Shown here: positions 35,507-43,843 of the stretch, piece after piece
Layout: each line of letters opens with the position of its first letter
How positions within the stretch are numbered: position 1 is the stretch's first letter
Assembly (NCBI RefSeq): GCF_002564105.1
Contig: NZ_PDBX01000001.1
Location: 4,402,001-4,466,000 of the forward strand
Origin: Collimonas sp. PA-H2
Lineage (GTDB): Bacteria; Pseudomonadota; Gammaproteobacteria; Burkholderiales; Burkholderiaceae_D
Length of the DNA: 64,000 bases
Reading direction: 5' to 3'
Position numbers and translations under genes: made by a program
Notes under the pieces: model-generated
Told to the model about the DNA's origin: nothing
Seen by the model: the letters and a program-made list of their open reading frames with translations, nothing else
Databases searched by the model: none

Positions 35507-35625
35507 TCAATTCTCACCATTTGTCTCGCATTTCAGAGTCGCGATAGCCTCGACTTCAAACAGCATGCCGTCGAACGTCAAGCGCTGGACCGGAATCAAG
35601 CTGCATGCGGGTTTCGCCCGTTGCA
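35507..35625 (-). pseudogene. RidA (YjgF) family 3' fragment
   Basis: On the minus strand a frame with no start reads ...RAKPACSLIPVQRLTFDG and then MLFEVEAIATL before TGA at 35507-35509. This matches the C-terminal strand of RidA-family imine deaminases. The N-terminal two thirds are missing; the region upstream is the end of the thiopurine methyltransferase gene. A truncated leftover of a deletion or insertion. Confidence 0.5.
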
Positions 35626-35650
35626 GCCGTACCGGTTGCGCCTCAGCGCA

Positions 35651-36295
35651 TTATTTATTGGCTTTCTGGAGCAACCAGGCGGTCTCCGTTGACGCAACTT
35701 TCCCCTTCAATCCACCCGCGACATCCTTGTTTTCAACAGGCGTCAATTGGTAAGCAGCACCATAGCGTTGCTTTACTTCGTCAGCGCTAACTGAAAACGG
35801 CGGGCCATCCATCAGCGCTTGCATATATTCATAAGTGATTAGCAATTGCGGCGCTGCGCCGGTTATTTTCATCAAGTGCGACGCATATTTCTCTCGTGTG
35901 GAAAGGGGCAGGGCAACTAAAGCTGCACGATCGTATATCGCGTCTATGGGCCCAAGATATTCAGCAGACACATCAAAAATATCGCCCACTAATATGTCGA
36001 TATCCTTGGCACTGTAGTGTGTCAGTTCCCCGGCTTTGGATATTTGCGGCACCAAGCCAAGTTCTTTGAACAGTTCGTTGATGGCGTGTTCGCTCAATTC
36101 TGCCCCAGCAACCCGATAGCCGCGGGAAAGCAGCCATGCAATATCGCGTGTCTTGCCACACAAGGGCAGGAACACACGACTGCCATTTGCCGGATTTAAT
36201 TTTCCAAAATGTTCTGTTAATAGCGGATTTACTTCACTCTCATGAAAATTAATCTCGCCTCGTTCCCATTTTTTATGCCAAAAACCTGCTTCCAT
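35651..36295 (-). CDS. tpm: Thiopurine S-methyltransferase
   Basis: A 214-residue SAM-dependent methyltransferase of the TPMT family, close to the usual 218. It begins MEAGFWHKKWERGEINFHE, has VFLPLCGKTRDIAWLLSRGY as the SAM-binding region and ends near STETAWLLQKA. In bacteria TPMT methylates selenium and tellurium species and thiopurines. The ATG at 36295 is preceded by AAGGAA six bases upstream. It opens the low-GC accessory region. Confidence 0.92.
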   Translation of the reverse strand: MEAGFWHKKWERGEINFHESEVNPLLTEHFGKLNPANGSRVFLPLCGKTRDIAWLLSRGYRVAGAELSEHAINELFKELGLVPQISKAGELTHYSAKDIDILVGDIFDVSAEYLGPIDAIYDRAALVALPLSTREKYASHLMKITGAAPQLLITYEYMQALMDGPPFSVSADEVKQRYGAAYQLTPVENKDVAGGLKGKVASTETAWLLQKANK

Positions 36296-36596
36296 ATCGG
36301 TTCCTTGAATTCTTGATGTGTAAATAACGTGAGGCCAACTTAATGATTTAAGCAATGTACGAAGTTGGGTTCCGGGCCAGGATACAAGTTAAAGTAAGCT
36401 TTAAGTCAAGCCTTAACTACGATAGGTGAAATGATAGGCATTGCTGAACGCAATGGCGGACAAGGACTTTTGGCCGATTGCGCGCGCCCATGATTGGCTG
36501 CCGATGGCTCATTGCAGCCCTTTCACCGTTCTTCATCAGGACCTTCAACGACTATCGCGGCTAGCAAATTTGTCGTCGGAGTTTGACATTAATTAG
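36296..36596. other. Gap without a recognised gene
   Basis: About 300 bases between tpm and the cysteine-containing secreted protein. The part next to tpm must hold its promoter, but no clear -35/-10 pair stands out. No open frame resembles a protein. Confidence 0.4.
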
Positions 36597-37043
36597 CTAT
36601 TTCTTTTCACGAAAGATGCCGGATTCGATTTCTCCGTACATGCCACAATAGTTTTGCGAACATGTGCCACCTTGTCCCATGCGCTCCCAACCATGAGATG
36701 CAATGAGCTTCACGATACGTCCGTTTTTTTGAAAGGTCAGCGTACAGCTGCCTTCTTTAAATTCAGTTTCGTTCGCACGAATCGTCGAGGCTGCTTTTAA
36801 TACATTGCATTCATGATAGTTCGGCCCAAGAGTGTTCAAGAGAAAACAACTAGTTCCCGCCGTTGTTTCCCATACGGCGAGTTCATCTTGGACGCGGGAA
36901 GGTGGCTCACCATTGAAGTGAAATACCTTGTGAGACCGGATAAAACTTTGTGCGTTGGCGGGAGGAACTTCAGCGCAATCAGCGAAAGCCTGGCCATAGC
37001 CAGCGATGGCGAGAATCGAAAGAACAACCGCAATTGGACGCAT
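36597..37043 (-). CDS. Uncharacterised secreted protein
   Basis: A 148-residue protein with a Sec signal peptide (VVLSILAIAGYGQAFA) and mature N-terminus near DCAEVPP. Five cysteines remain after cleavage, among them DCAE, TSCFL, HECN and SQNYC, suggesting disulfides in the periplasm. No family was recognised. It stands alone in a gene-poor stretch, so a protein-coding role rests on the signal peptide and composition. Confidence 0.65.
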   Translation of the reverse strand: MRPIAVVLSILAIAGYGQAFADCAEVPPANAQSFIRSHKVFHFNGEPPSRVQDELAVWETTAGTSCFLLNTLGPNYHECNVLKAASTIRANETEFKEGSCTLTFQKNGRIVKLIASHGWERMGQGGTCSQNYCGMYGEIESGIFREKK

Positions 37044-37282
37044 AGAGTAACAGTCATGTTAGCTGGCGAAAATTTCCTTCGGTGCCTAACAAATGATTAA
37101 TCATTGTAGAAAATGGCTGACGTATGCTGCCACGGGAAAATTGGTAAAGCAATATCAAATAAGTGTCATATGTCTTTGACCGGTTGTAACCGGGTGCTGC
37201 CGGTCACGTAGAGCAGATTCTAGCCGTGAGTGTCTGCTTTTGGCGATTACTGATCTATCGCATAATGAAAATTCATCAGATG

Positions 37283-37882
37283 CTATGGACTCTGTCCCGC
37301 CCGAAGGGAGTCCGGTTTCACGACTTTGCCGACCAACCAACGGTCCTTTCCAAGACGGCGCAGGCGCTCGAAGCCGTGTCGCTCAAACATCGCTACTGTT
37401 CCATTGTGCAGGAAAGACGCCGAGACCTTCCTGCCTTCCACGTCTTCCGGATAGCTTTCGACCGTACCTCCCCCTAAGCGGGCGATTTCCTGCAGGGCGC
37501 CGGCAAGGGCAGCGGCAGCCACGCCTTTGCCGCGATATGCCTTGTCGATGAAAAAACAGGTAATCCTCCAATCCGGAAGAGCGGCAAGTCCTTCTCGATA
37601 CGCTCGCAGGTGCTTGATGCGTGGCAGCTCTGCAGTCGGCCCAAACTGACACCAGCCGATACAGGCTGTGCCGTCATATACAAGGGCAGCATGCGCATGG
37701 CCTTGCTGGACCCGGCGCTCCTTCTCTGCGCGATTTTGCACGGCTGTCTTTGAACGGTCTACGCCCTCTGGATGAAAGGCCATGCACCAGCAGCCACCCC
37801 ATACGCCCTTGTGTTTCTCCACCATTTTGACGAATTGCGGCCATGTGCTTACGTCCAGAGGTTTCACGCAAAACTCGGCCAT
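37283..37882 (-). CDS. GNAT family N-acetyltransferase
   Basis: A 199-residue GNAT protein. The acetyl-CoA binding region is ITCFFIDKAYRGKGVAAAAL (motif A, R-G-K-G-V-A), and FLHNGTVAMFERHGFERLRR is the typical C-terminal motif. The N-terminal WGGCWCMAFHPEG recalls a subgroup often found as small resistance or detoxification enzymes. Acceptor substrate unknown. It is an isolated gene. Confidence 0.88.
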   Translation of the reverse strand: MAEFCVKPLDVSTWPQFVKMVEKHKGVWGGCWCMAFHPEGVDRSKTAVQNRAEKERRVQQGHAHAALVYDGTACIGWCQFGPTAELPRIKHLRAYREGLAALPDWRITCFFIDKAYRGKGVAAAALAGALQEIARLGGGTVESYPEDVEGRKVSASFLHNGTVAMFERHGFERLRRLGKDRWLVGKVVKPDSLRAGQSP

Positions 37883-38531
37883 TGTCTCTTCCTTCAGATG
37901 GAACCTGGCCCCACGACATGAAGTGGGGTGGCAACAAGAACTGTACGAAATCAGACGCTACGGAAAATGGGCGTGGAGATTGTTGATAGGATAGCGGAAA
38001 AATCCTGCATGAATGATTCAGTGTCAACTCTCGGCTGTGGATTTATCCGGCCGATCAACGTAGCGGAAAGCAGATGTTCAACCGTGGAAAAAGCGAGGGG
38101 GATGCCAAATATGTGCGCATAGGCGTCAGGCTCGGACATTGACGATCGTTGTCTGCATGATTGCAACCACTTTCCAGGCGATTCCCGCCCATGGCCGTGC
38201 TGTTGTTTGTATTATGGGAGGCTGCGGGAATACAACCCGCGCCTCGTAATTTACGTTTCTATGCGTTATCCAAGGACGCACAAGATCAGGTAGTGATCAC
38301 GTTCACGACAGCCGATATATTTATTTCTCGGCCAAAAACGATCACGCTTTTCTATTTTCATGACGCCTAGTGGCAGTAATCTGTTAGGCGATTACTCCGC
38401 GAGTTGGTCGTACATCGAGAGAAGTACGCCGATTCATCGTAATATTCACGTCACTATGCATTGCTGACGATTTTTGACAGATGACGAATCCAGCCACCGC
38501 TCATGTCAAACGTTAGACCCTGGGGATAAAA
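37883..38531. other. Gene-poor stretch of about 650 bases
   Basis: No frame here has convincing family similarity. A minus-strand frame (37951-38166) contains FSTVEHLLSATLIGRI and could be debris of a regulator, but this is not supportable. A small hairpin CCCCAC/GTGGGG lies near 37909-37926. Composition is lower in GC than the flanks, as in decayed or acquired DNA. Confidence 0.4.
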
Positions 38532-39026
38532 ATGAAGCCACGTACACTAATCTGGGCGCTACTTGTAGGCGGCACCATCGCCGGTACGCTCGACATCCTT
38601 TTCGCCATCTCGTTGGCTGCGTACAACGGCATGGGCCCAATTCGTCTGTTGCAGATGGTGGCGAGCGGAGCGTTTGGTAACGCGGCCTTTTCGGGCGGCG
38701 CCGCCACCGCGGCGCTTGGATCGATTTTTCATTTCGCCCTCGCATACCTGTGGACTACCGTTTTCCTCGTCGTTGCCTGGCGTGTCCCGGCCTTGCTAAG
38801 TCGTCCACTGGTATCCGGCATTGTGTTCGGCGTCGTGGTGTTTCTCGCCATGCGGCTGCTTGTGCTGCCGCTTTCCGCGTTCCCATTCCCTGTAACTTTC
38901 AAGCCAGTCGGCAGCACCTTGGATCTGTTGTCTCACATGTTACTGTTTGGTGTTCCCATCGCCATTTCCGCCAGCAAGACTGCGCTCGTACGCCGGCCTG
39001 ACAAGTCATTCAACCCGATCGCCTAG
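38532..39026 (+). CDS. Uncharacterised membrane protein (four transmembrane segments)
   Basis: A 164-residue protein with four predicted membrane helices: IWALLVGGTIAGTLDILFAI, FHFALAYLWTTVFLVVAW, LVSGIVFGVVVFLAMRLLVL and a final LLSHMLLFGVPIAIS. The arrangement recalls small YagU/DUF1440-like proteins, but I cannot assign a family with confidence. GGGGAT lies about nine bases before the ATG. No neighbour suggests a partner. Confidence 0.7.
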   Translation: MKPRTLIWALLVGGTIAGTLDILFAISLAAYNGMGPIRLLQMVASGAFGNAAFSGGAATAALGSIFHFALAYLWTTVFLVVAWRVPALLSRPLVSGIVFGVVVFLAMRLLVLPLSAFPFPVTFKPVGSTLDLLSHMLLFGVPIAISASKTALVRRPDKSFNPIA

Positions 39027-39136
39027 GGTGGCGCAATCCAATAGCAGCGCAGTCAGTCGGCAGCGAGTTAATTCAGACGTTAAAAATGTCAATTTTCTGA
39101 AGCGGCCCGCTGTAGGCGCATCCGCGTGAAAGAAGA

Positions 39137-39556
39137 TTAAACCCAGCGGACGATGAGCGCGAGGGCATAGAAAAAGGTTGCCAAGAGGATGCCCCACAGC
39201 GGGATGCGGAAAAAATACCTCCTGGCGAGGAAGACGTAGCCGAGCAGCAGTATCAAGCCGAGGGAGAGCAGAAAGACGGACTGGAACAGGAGGTCGCTGT
39301 GTGCAAGGGCCAGGTAGCCATATACGGCGCCGAACAGGATGAGGCCATAGCTATGGCTAGCGTTGAAGCCGACCCAGGCCTTCCACATCGTTGTTTGGCG
39401 CGTGATGCCGGGCGAGACCTCTTGCATGCGTGTTTGCAGTTCACGATCGCGGGGCAACAGCTTTGGACCGTAGAAGGTGTACAGGAGATGCACGAGACCC
39501 AGCAGCAGAATGATCGCTGCACTGGCGGCGACGAGCGAAGGTGCGATGGTACTCAT
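39137..39556 (-). CDS. Uncharacterised membrane protein (four transmembrane segments)
   Basis: A 139-residue integral membrane protein. Helices lie at SLVAASAAIILLLGLVHLL, SHSYGLILFGAVYGYLAL, VFLLSLGLILLLGYVF and IPLWGILLATFFYALALI. The loop TRQTTMWKAWVGFNASHS is conserved-looking and hydrophilic. The ATG at 39556 is used because the longer frame would overlap the next gene. Its 3' neighbour on the same strand upstream is an SRPBCC protein, 19 bases away, so the two are probably co-transcribed. Confidence 0.72.
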   Translation of the reverse strand: MSTIAPSLVAASAAIILLLGLVHLLYTFYGPKLLPRDRELQTRMQEVSPGITRQTTMWKAWVGFNASHSYGLILFGAVYGYLALAHSDLLFQSVFLLSLGLILLLGYVFLARRYFFRIPLWGILLATFFYALALIVRWV

Positions 39557-39575
39557 GGCTGCGCTTGCCTGCTGG

Positions 39576-40022
39576 TTATTCAGAAATCTCAGCCTCAACC
39601 AGTTGCGCAAGAAGAGTGAGCGATTCCTGCCACCCGAGATAGCAAGCCTCAGGTGGAATGGCTTCTGGTATGCCTTCTTGCATAATTTTTACTTCAGTGC
39701 CGCAGAAAACCTTTTGTAAAGAAATCGTCGTTTGCATCTCCCCCGGCAAATTAGGGTCGTCGAATTTGTCCGTATGCCGAATTCGTTCGTTAGGTACTAG
39801 CTCGAGATACTCCCCGCCAAAGGAATGACTATTTCTTGTGGCGAAGTTCGTAAACGACATTTTATAAGTGCCGCCGACTTTTGCATCAATATGGTGGACC
39901 TTGCCAGTGAAACCATTTGGCGGAAGCCATTTAGTCATCGCGTCGGCATCGAGAAACGCCCGGTAGATTCTCTCCGGAGGTGCCCGGAGCACGCGATGAA
40001 GCCGGATTGTGTTCGTAGCCAT
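39576..40022 (-). CDS. SRPBCC domain protein (AHSA1/polyketide cyclase-like)
   Basis: A 148-residue START/AHSA1-type protein with a hydrophobic ligand cavity. It begins TIRLHRVLRAPPERIYRAFL, contains the characteristic MTKWLPPNGFTGKVHHID and GGEYLELVPNERIRHTDKFD, and ends with a long helix SLTLLAQLVEAE. The ligand is unknown. The ATG at 40022 is chosen from the family N-terminus; the frame is open further upstream without a good start. Confidence 0.88.
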   Translation of the reverse strand: MATNTIRLHRVLRAPPERIYRAFLDADAMTKWLPPNGFTGKVHHIDAKVGGTYKMSFTNFATRNSHSFGGEYLELVPNERIRHTDKFDDPNLPGEMQTTISLQKVFCGTEVKIMQEGIPEAIPPEACYLGWQESLTLLAQLVEAEISE

Positions 40023-40422
40023 GATTTCTTTGCCTTTCTCTGCGCTGTGATGAGGAACTTCGATATGGGGCCAGTATTGCAGGATAGCTCTAGCTACCGC
40101 GGTCTGACTCCGCCCCTGTTCAAGATCCGAGGCCGGCATGCCGCCTGCGTTTCCGGGATCTCGATACCATTTTTGTACTGCACTAAATTTTCGCGAAAAG
40201 CTGCAAATCAGGATTTACGGCATTAGCATACACCTGAGGCGTCTGACTGACTGAAATGGCGTGGCTGTCGCCGGGCGGCAAATCCGCTGCGCTCACGATG
40301 AGCAAATGCCCCTTGCGTGCCGCCCAGCGTGGCGCTACAGTGGGAACAATCGGCCCGGCGTGCCAAGCGCTCCGACACAGCCTCAAGCACGCGGCTCCCG
40401 CCAACCCATGGGAGATGATGCG
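40023..40422. other. Divergent intergenic region
   Basis: About 400 bases between the divergent SRPBCC and DUF336 genes. It must hold both promoters; no operator-like symmetry or extra gene was seen. Confidence 0.35.
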
Positions 40423-40947
40423 ATGCAAAACCTCATCCAGATCGCGTATGCAGCCTGCCTGGCTGCGGCAGCCGCCGCGACGGCGCAAACCCCAGTCTCA
40501 CAACCTCCGGCGGGCGGGACGCCCGACAAGATGCCATTCGAGATTCCCTATGGCGCTGCGATTGGTCTGGACAGCGCGAAGAGGCTGCTCGCGATTGCGG
40601 AAACTGAAGCCAAGAAGCACGACTGGAAAATGAACATCGCTGTCGTCGACATGCATGGCGATCTCCTCGCGTTCGAGCGAATGGACGGTGCGCAATTCGC
40701 ATCGATCGCGATATCGCAGAACAAAGCACGCACGTCTGCCAGATTTCGTCGTGAAACCCGGGTCTTCTACAACCAGTTCGAGACCGGACATGGATACGTG
40801 CAAACGCTGGATGCGCAGTTGGTGGCATCGCCGGGCGGGTTTCCGCTCGTAGAAGGGGGAAAGCTTGTCGGTGCTATCGGCTGTAGCGGCGGCACAGGTG
40901 ATCAGGATGCTGCTGTGTGCAAGGCTGCCGCCGATACGATCAAGTAG
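40423..40947 (+). CDS. Secreted heme-binding protein (GlcG/HbpS, DUF336)
   Basis: A 174-residue protein with a signal peptide (core AAYAACLAAAAAATA-like, cleavage near AQT) and a GlcG/HbpS domain. LDSAKRLLAIAETEAKKHDW, VDMHGDLLAFERMDGAQFAS and the SPGGFPLVEGGKLVGAIGCS segment define the family. Members bind heme or small molecules. The ATG at 40423 follows GGGAG by eight bases. It stands alone. Confidence 0.88.
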   Translation: MQNLIQIAYAACLAAAAAATAQTPVSQPPAGGTPDKMPFEIPYGAAIGLDSAKRLLAIAETEAKKHDWKMNIAVVDMHGDLLAFERMDGAQFASIAISQNKARTSARFRRETRVFYNQFETGHGYVQTLDAQLVASPGGFPLVEGGKLVGAIGCSGGTGDQDAAVCKAAADTIK

Positions 40948-41427
40948 GGGGCGCCACTGTTCGCAGCAGCCGAAGGCAACGAACCGAATGATCGGTCGCG
41001 ACAGGCCGAGTTCGACCTGTTGCCGCCATAGAGGATGTCCGATATCCCCGAATTACCCGCGCGGGATTTAAATTTCCGGGTTTCGAGCGCGCTCTTAAAT
41101 AGTAATCACCTAGCGGTCGCCGGCTCATCGATATTTGGCTACCCAAATTGCAAGCATCTTTACTCCTATTAAATGTTGCCCGTAGACAATTATTGTTGAC
41201 TGCTATACGATAAGACCATGGTTAAAAATATAGAAAACAAGTGATGCTTGGTCTTGCCCATCTTGGCAATCATTTTGCCGGATTGCGCATGTCGTTCCCA
41301 CCCCACAGAATTTTTCGCCGGCTTGTGGTTTCTCAGACCCGAGCGGCGGCTCACCGCAAAAGTCAGATGGTTTTTGTGCTGCACTTTTCACGTTGATTCG
41401 ACATTCTTTTTTACATCAAAGAACATA
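40948..41427. other. Gap of about 480 bases without a recognised gene
   Basis: The first half is GC-rich noise with no family similarity. The second half is AT-richer (around 41160-41260) and probably carries the promoter of the next gene. The frame is open back to 41248, but its upstream codons do not look like protein. Confidence 0.4.
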
Positions 41428-42468
41428 ATGAAATTACAGCGGATGTATTTGTCTTTCTTGATGGCTATTGGCCTCGTGATCTCAATTCCAGGGCGCTGCG
41501 ATGAGCTATCGGAGCGGGCGTCAATGAATAAATATGTGAAACGCCTGGTGCACACACAAAACGTAAAAGAGCTGGAGGTTCTCTCTTCTGATTACTTGAG
41601 CACCCAGGCAAGAACATCCAGCGGAATCTGGAAACTGACGGTGTTTAACATTGCCATGAGTCTGTCCTTCGACACCCGCCACAAGGATCCGTCTTATTGG
41701 GTTGTGGCAGAGAAATGGGCCAGGAATTGGGTTGAGCACTACCCTGAATCACCCGCCGCCCACATTGCATATGCACAAATGTTGCTCAATCACGGATGGA
41801 GCTTCCGGGGGAACGGCTACGCAAAGGATGTAGAGCCTCAGAATTGGGCGCCTTTCGCGGAGTACACCCAGCAGGCGCGAACCTATCTTGAAACCCATAA
41901 AACAATCGCGGCGAAAGATCCAAGTTGGTACGAACTCATGGCGGTCGTTGCTAAACAGGAAAGCTGGCCAGAGCGTGAGTTCTCCGAGTTAATTAACGAA
42001 GGCCTGGAACGATATCCTACCTTTTATCAAATTTACTTTGCCGCCATCGGATACTACGGACCGAAATGGGGAGGCAGCGCAGAGTCGATCGAGAAGTTCG
42101 CGCAAGCAGCACTCAAGCGAACTCAGTCGTCTGAAGGTTTTGGCATGTATGCGCGCATTTATTGGGTGGCCTCGCAAACGCACTACGACGATAGATTATT
42201 TTCCGATTCTCTTGTTGATTGGCCGGTGATGAAAAAAGGCATTGATGACGTATTGAAGAAATATCCGGATAACTGGAATATCAATAACTTCGCGAGATTC
42301 GCCTGCCTGTCTGGCGACAAGGCAAAAACGGCAGAGTTAATCGGTCGCATGGATACTCCGCCTTTGATGGCGGCATGGGATCAGATATCGGACTTCCAGC
42401 AATGCAAGGAATGGGCGCATGCCGAGCAGGCGACATCCGAAAAATCGCTGCATTCGGATGCTCAGTGA
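41428..42468 (+). CDS. DUF4034-like secreted protein
   Basis: A 346-residue protein with a signal peptide (YLSFLMAIGLVISIPGRC) and an all-helical, TPR-like body. SWYELMAVVAKQESWPEREF, YFAAIGYYGPKWGGSAESIE and the DVLKKYPDNWNINNFARFAC segment resemble DUF4034 proteins. Function of that family is unknown. The ATG at 41428 is set by the signal peptide; the ribosome site is weak (AAAGAA). Its GC content is clearly lower than the core genes. Confidence 0.75.
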   Translation: MKLQRMYLSFLMAIGLVISIPGRCDELSERASMNKYVKRLVHTQNVKELEVLSSDYLSTQARTSSGIWKLTVFNIAMSLSFDTRHKDPSYWVVAEKWARNWVEHYPESPAAHIAYAQMLLNHGWSFRGNGYAKDVEPQNWAPFAEYTQQARTYLETHKTIAAKDPSWYELMAVVAKQESWPEREFSELINEGLERYPTFYQIYFAAIGYYGPKWGGSAESIEKFAQAALKRTQSSEGFGMYARIYWVASQTHYDDRLFSDSLVDWPVMKKGIDDVLKKYPDNWNINNFARFACLSGDKAKTAELIGRMDTPPLMAAWDQISDFQQCKEWAHAEQATSEKSLHSDAQ

Positions 42469-42610
42469 ACCGGCGCCGATGAACTCGGTATTCCGACAGG
42501 TTAATTCCAATCCTGAATACAGGTAACCCAACGATCAAACCAGGAAAAATTTCCTCTGAGTTCAAATACTGAAACAACAGCACATGAGCAGCTGTCTTGC
42601 TACGTATCTT

Positions 42611-42780
42611 TCGTCGCAAAAAAACCGCTCCACCAGAAAATCGATGAACATCCGCAGCCTTAGGCATTCAGTGCCGGCTGCTCGGCCACGGTACACGGAA
42701 TACGATGGTTCGTTCGACATACTCGTCCAGCACCGTGCACAGCTTGCCGCTGGCGATCCCATCGGCGGCGCAGCCGGCGG
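42611..42780 (-). pseudogene. LysR-type regulator 3' fragment
   Basis: The minus strand reads SGKLCTVLDEYVERTIVFRV and PWPSSRH, then TGA (42668-42670), MPK, a one-base insertion, and LRMFIDFLVERFF. This is the ordinary C-terminus of LysR regulators with one nonsense codon and one frameshift. No DNA-binding half is attached. It lies directly after the other broken LysR gene and is not its continuation, since that gene has its own C-terminus. Confidence 0.55.
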
Positions 42781-42870
42781 ACTGCTGCTTGCGTTTGCCT
42801 TGCTGATCACGTGGCGTGCTTCGTGCCATGCATTGCCGGCGGGGGCCGTCCGGCCGCTGCCTGGCGTGGG

Positions 42871-43746
42871 CTACCCGGCCAGCCGTTTCACGCTGGCTTT
42901 CCCGAACAGTTCAATCAGCCCGTCCGCCACCGCCCGTATGCGCGGCGAACGGCGTACCTCGGGATGCATGACCAGCCAGACCGTCAGCACTACCGGACAG
43001 GCCGGTGCGGTCACCAGTTTCAGCAATGGGTCGTGGCGTCCCAGGAAGTGCGGCAGGGCGCTGACGCCCAAGCCTGCACGCACCGCCTGGTACAGGCTGC
43101 TCAGGTCGTTCGAGCGCAACGGGAAAGGGCGGCCGGCAGCGATCTTTTCCAGCCATTTCTGCTGCGGCGTGGCGAGCAGGCTTTCTTCATAGCCGATGAA
43201 TTCCCAGGCATCCTTTTTGGCGCCGGCGAGATATTCCTTGGCGCCGTAAAGACCATAGCCGATCTCGATCAGGGGCCGCACCGCCAGCTCTGCCGCGGTC
43301 GGCCGCGACAGGCGCAAGGCGATGTCGGCCTCGCGTCAGGTCAGGTTGACTTCGCGGCTTTCACCCACCACTTCCAGGGCGATGCCGGGCAGGCACTGGC
43401 GCAGGAAACCCAGCTGCGGCACCAGCAGATGGCTGGCGATGACCGGCGGCGCGGAAATGCGTACGGTGCCTGCCAATGGCGCGGCGCCGGCCGCTGCCCG
43501 CTCCAGGGCCAGCGCTTCCTGCTCCAGCCGGCGCGCGCCGTCCAACAGGTTTTCTCCTTCCGGCGTCAGCTTCCATTGGCGCTGCAGGCGCTCGAACAGC
43601 CTCAGGCCGAGCGCCTCTTCCAGCGCCTCGATGCGGCGCGCCACCGTAGTGTGTTCCACCTTCAGCCGGCGCGCACCGGCGGTCAGGCTGCCGCTGTCCA
43701 CCAGCGCCAGGAAGTAGCGCAGATCGTTCCAGTTGAGATTTGTCAT
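42871..43746 (-). pseudogene. LysR family regulator with an in-frame opal codon
   Basis: The helix-turn-helix half (NLNWNDLRYFLALVDSGSLT, HTTVARRIEALEEALGLRLF) and the effector half (ADIALRLSRPTAAELAVRPL onward) are in one frame, split only by TGA at 43336-43338. The context NLT-stop-READIAL suggests CGA (Arg) to TGA. Full length would be 291 residues, normal for LysR. It is divergent from the quinone oxidoreductase gene, which it probably controlled. A truncated DNA-binding protein could still be made. Confidence 0.8.
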
Positions 43747-43747
43747 G

Positions 43748-43761
43748 GTGCAATTATGCAC
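43748..43761. promoter_or_regulatory. Palindrome at the LysR/quinone oxidoreductase divergent promoter
   Basis: GTGCA-ATTA-TGCAC is a perfect palindrome directly before the LysR start codon and about 85 bases from the oxidoreductase start. A further AATATTT/AAATATT pair lies within the same gap. Such symmetry is typical of LysR binding sites. Confidence 0.45.
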
Positions 43762-43843
43762 ATTAAAGGCGAATATTTGATGACTTTCAGTGCATAAATA
43801 TTTTTATTACCATACTTCTCAATCCCTCAACCTGGAGCACATC

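Noticed and set aside
37951..38166. A 71-codon minus-strand frame possibly from a regulator
   Set aside because: Only a short hydrophobic stretch looks protein-like; no motif supports a family.
43336..43338. Selenocysteine at the LysR TGA
   Set aside because: The aligned position is normally Arg and no SECIS-like hairpin was seen just downstream.
42584..43797. Plus-strand frames over the LysR pseudogene
   Set aside because: The minus strand carries all LysR motifs; the plus-strand frames are open only because of codon bias.
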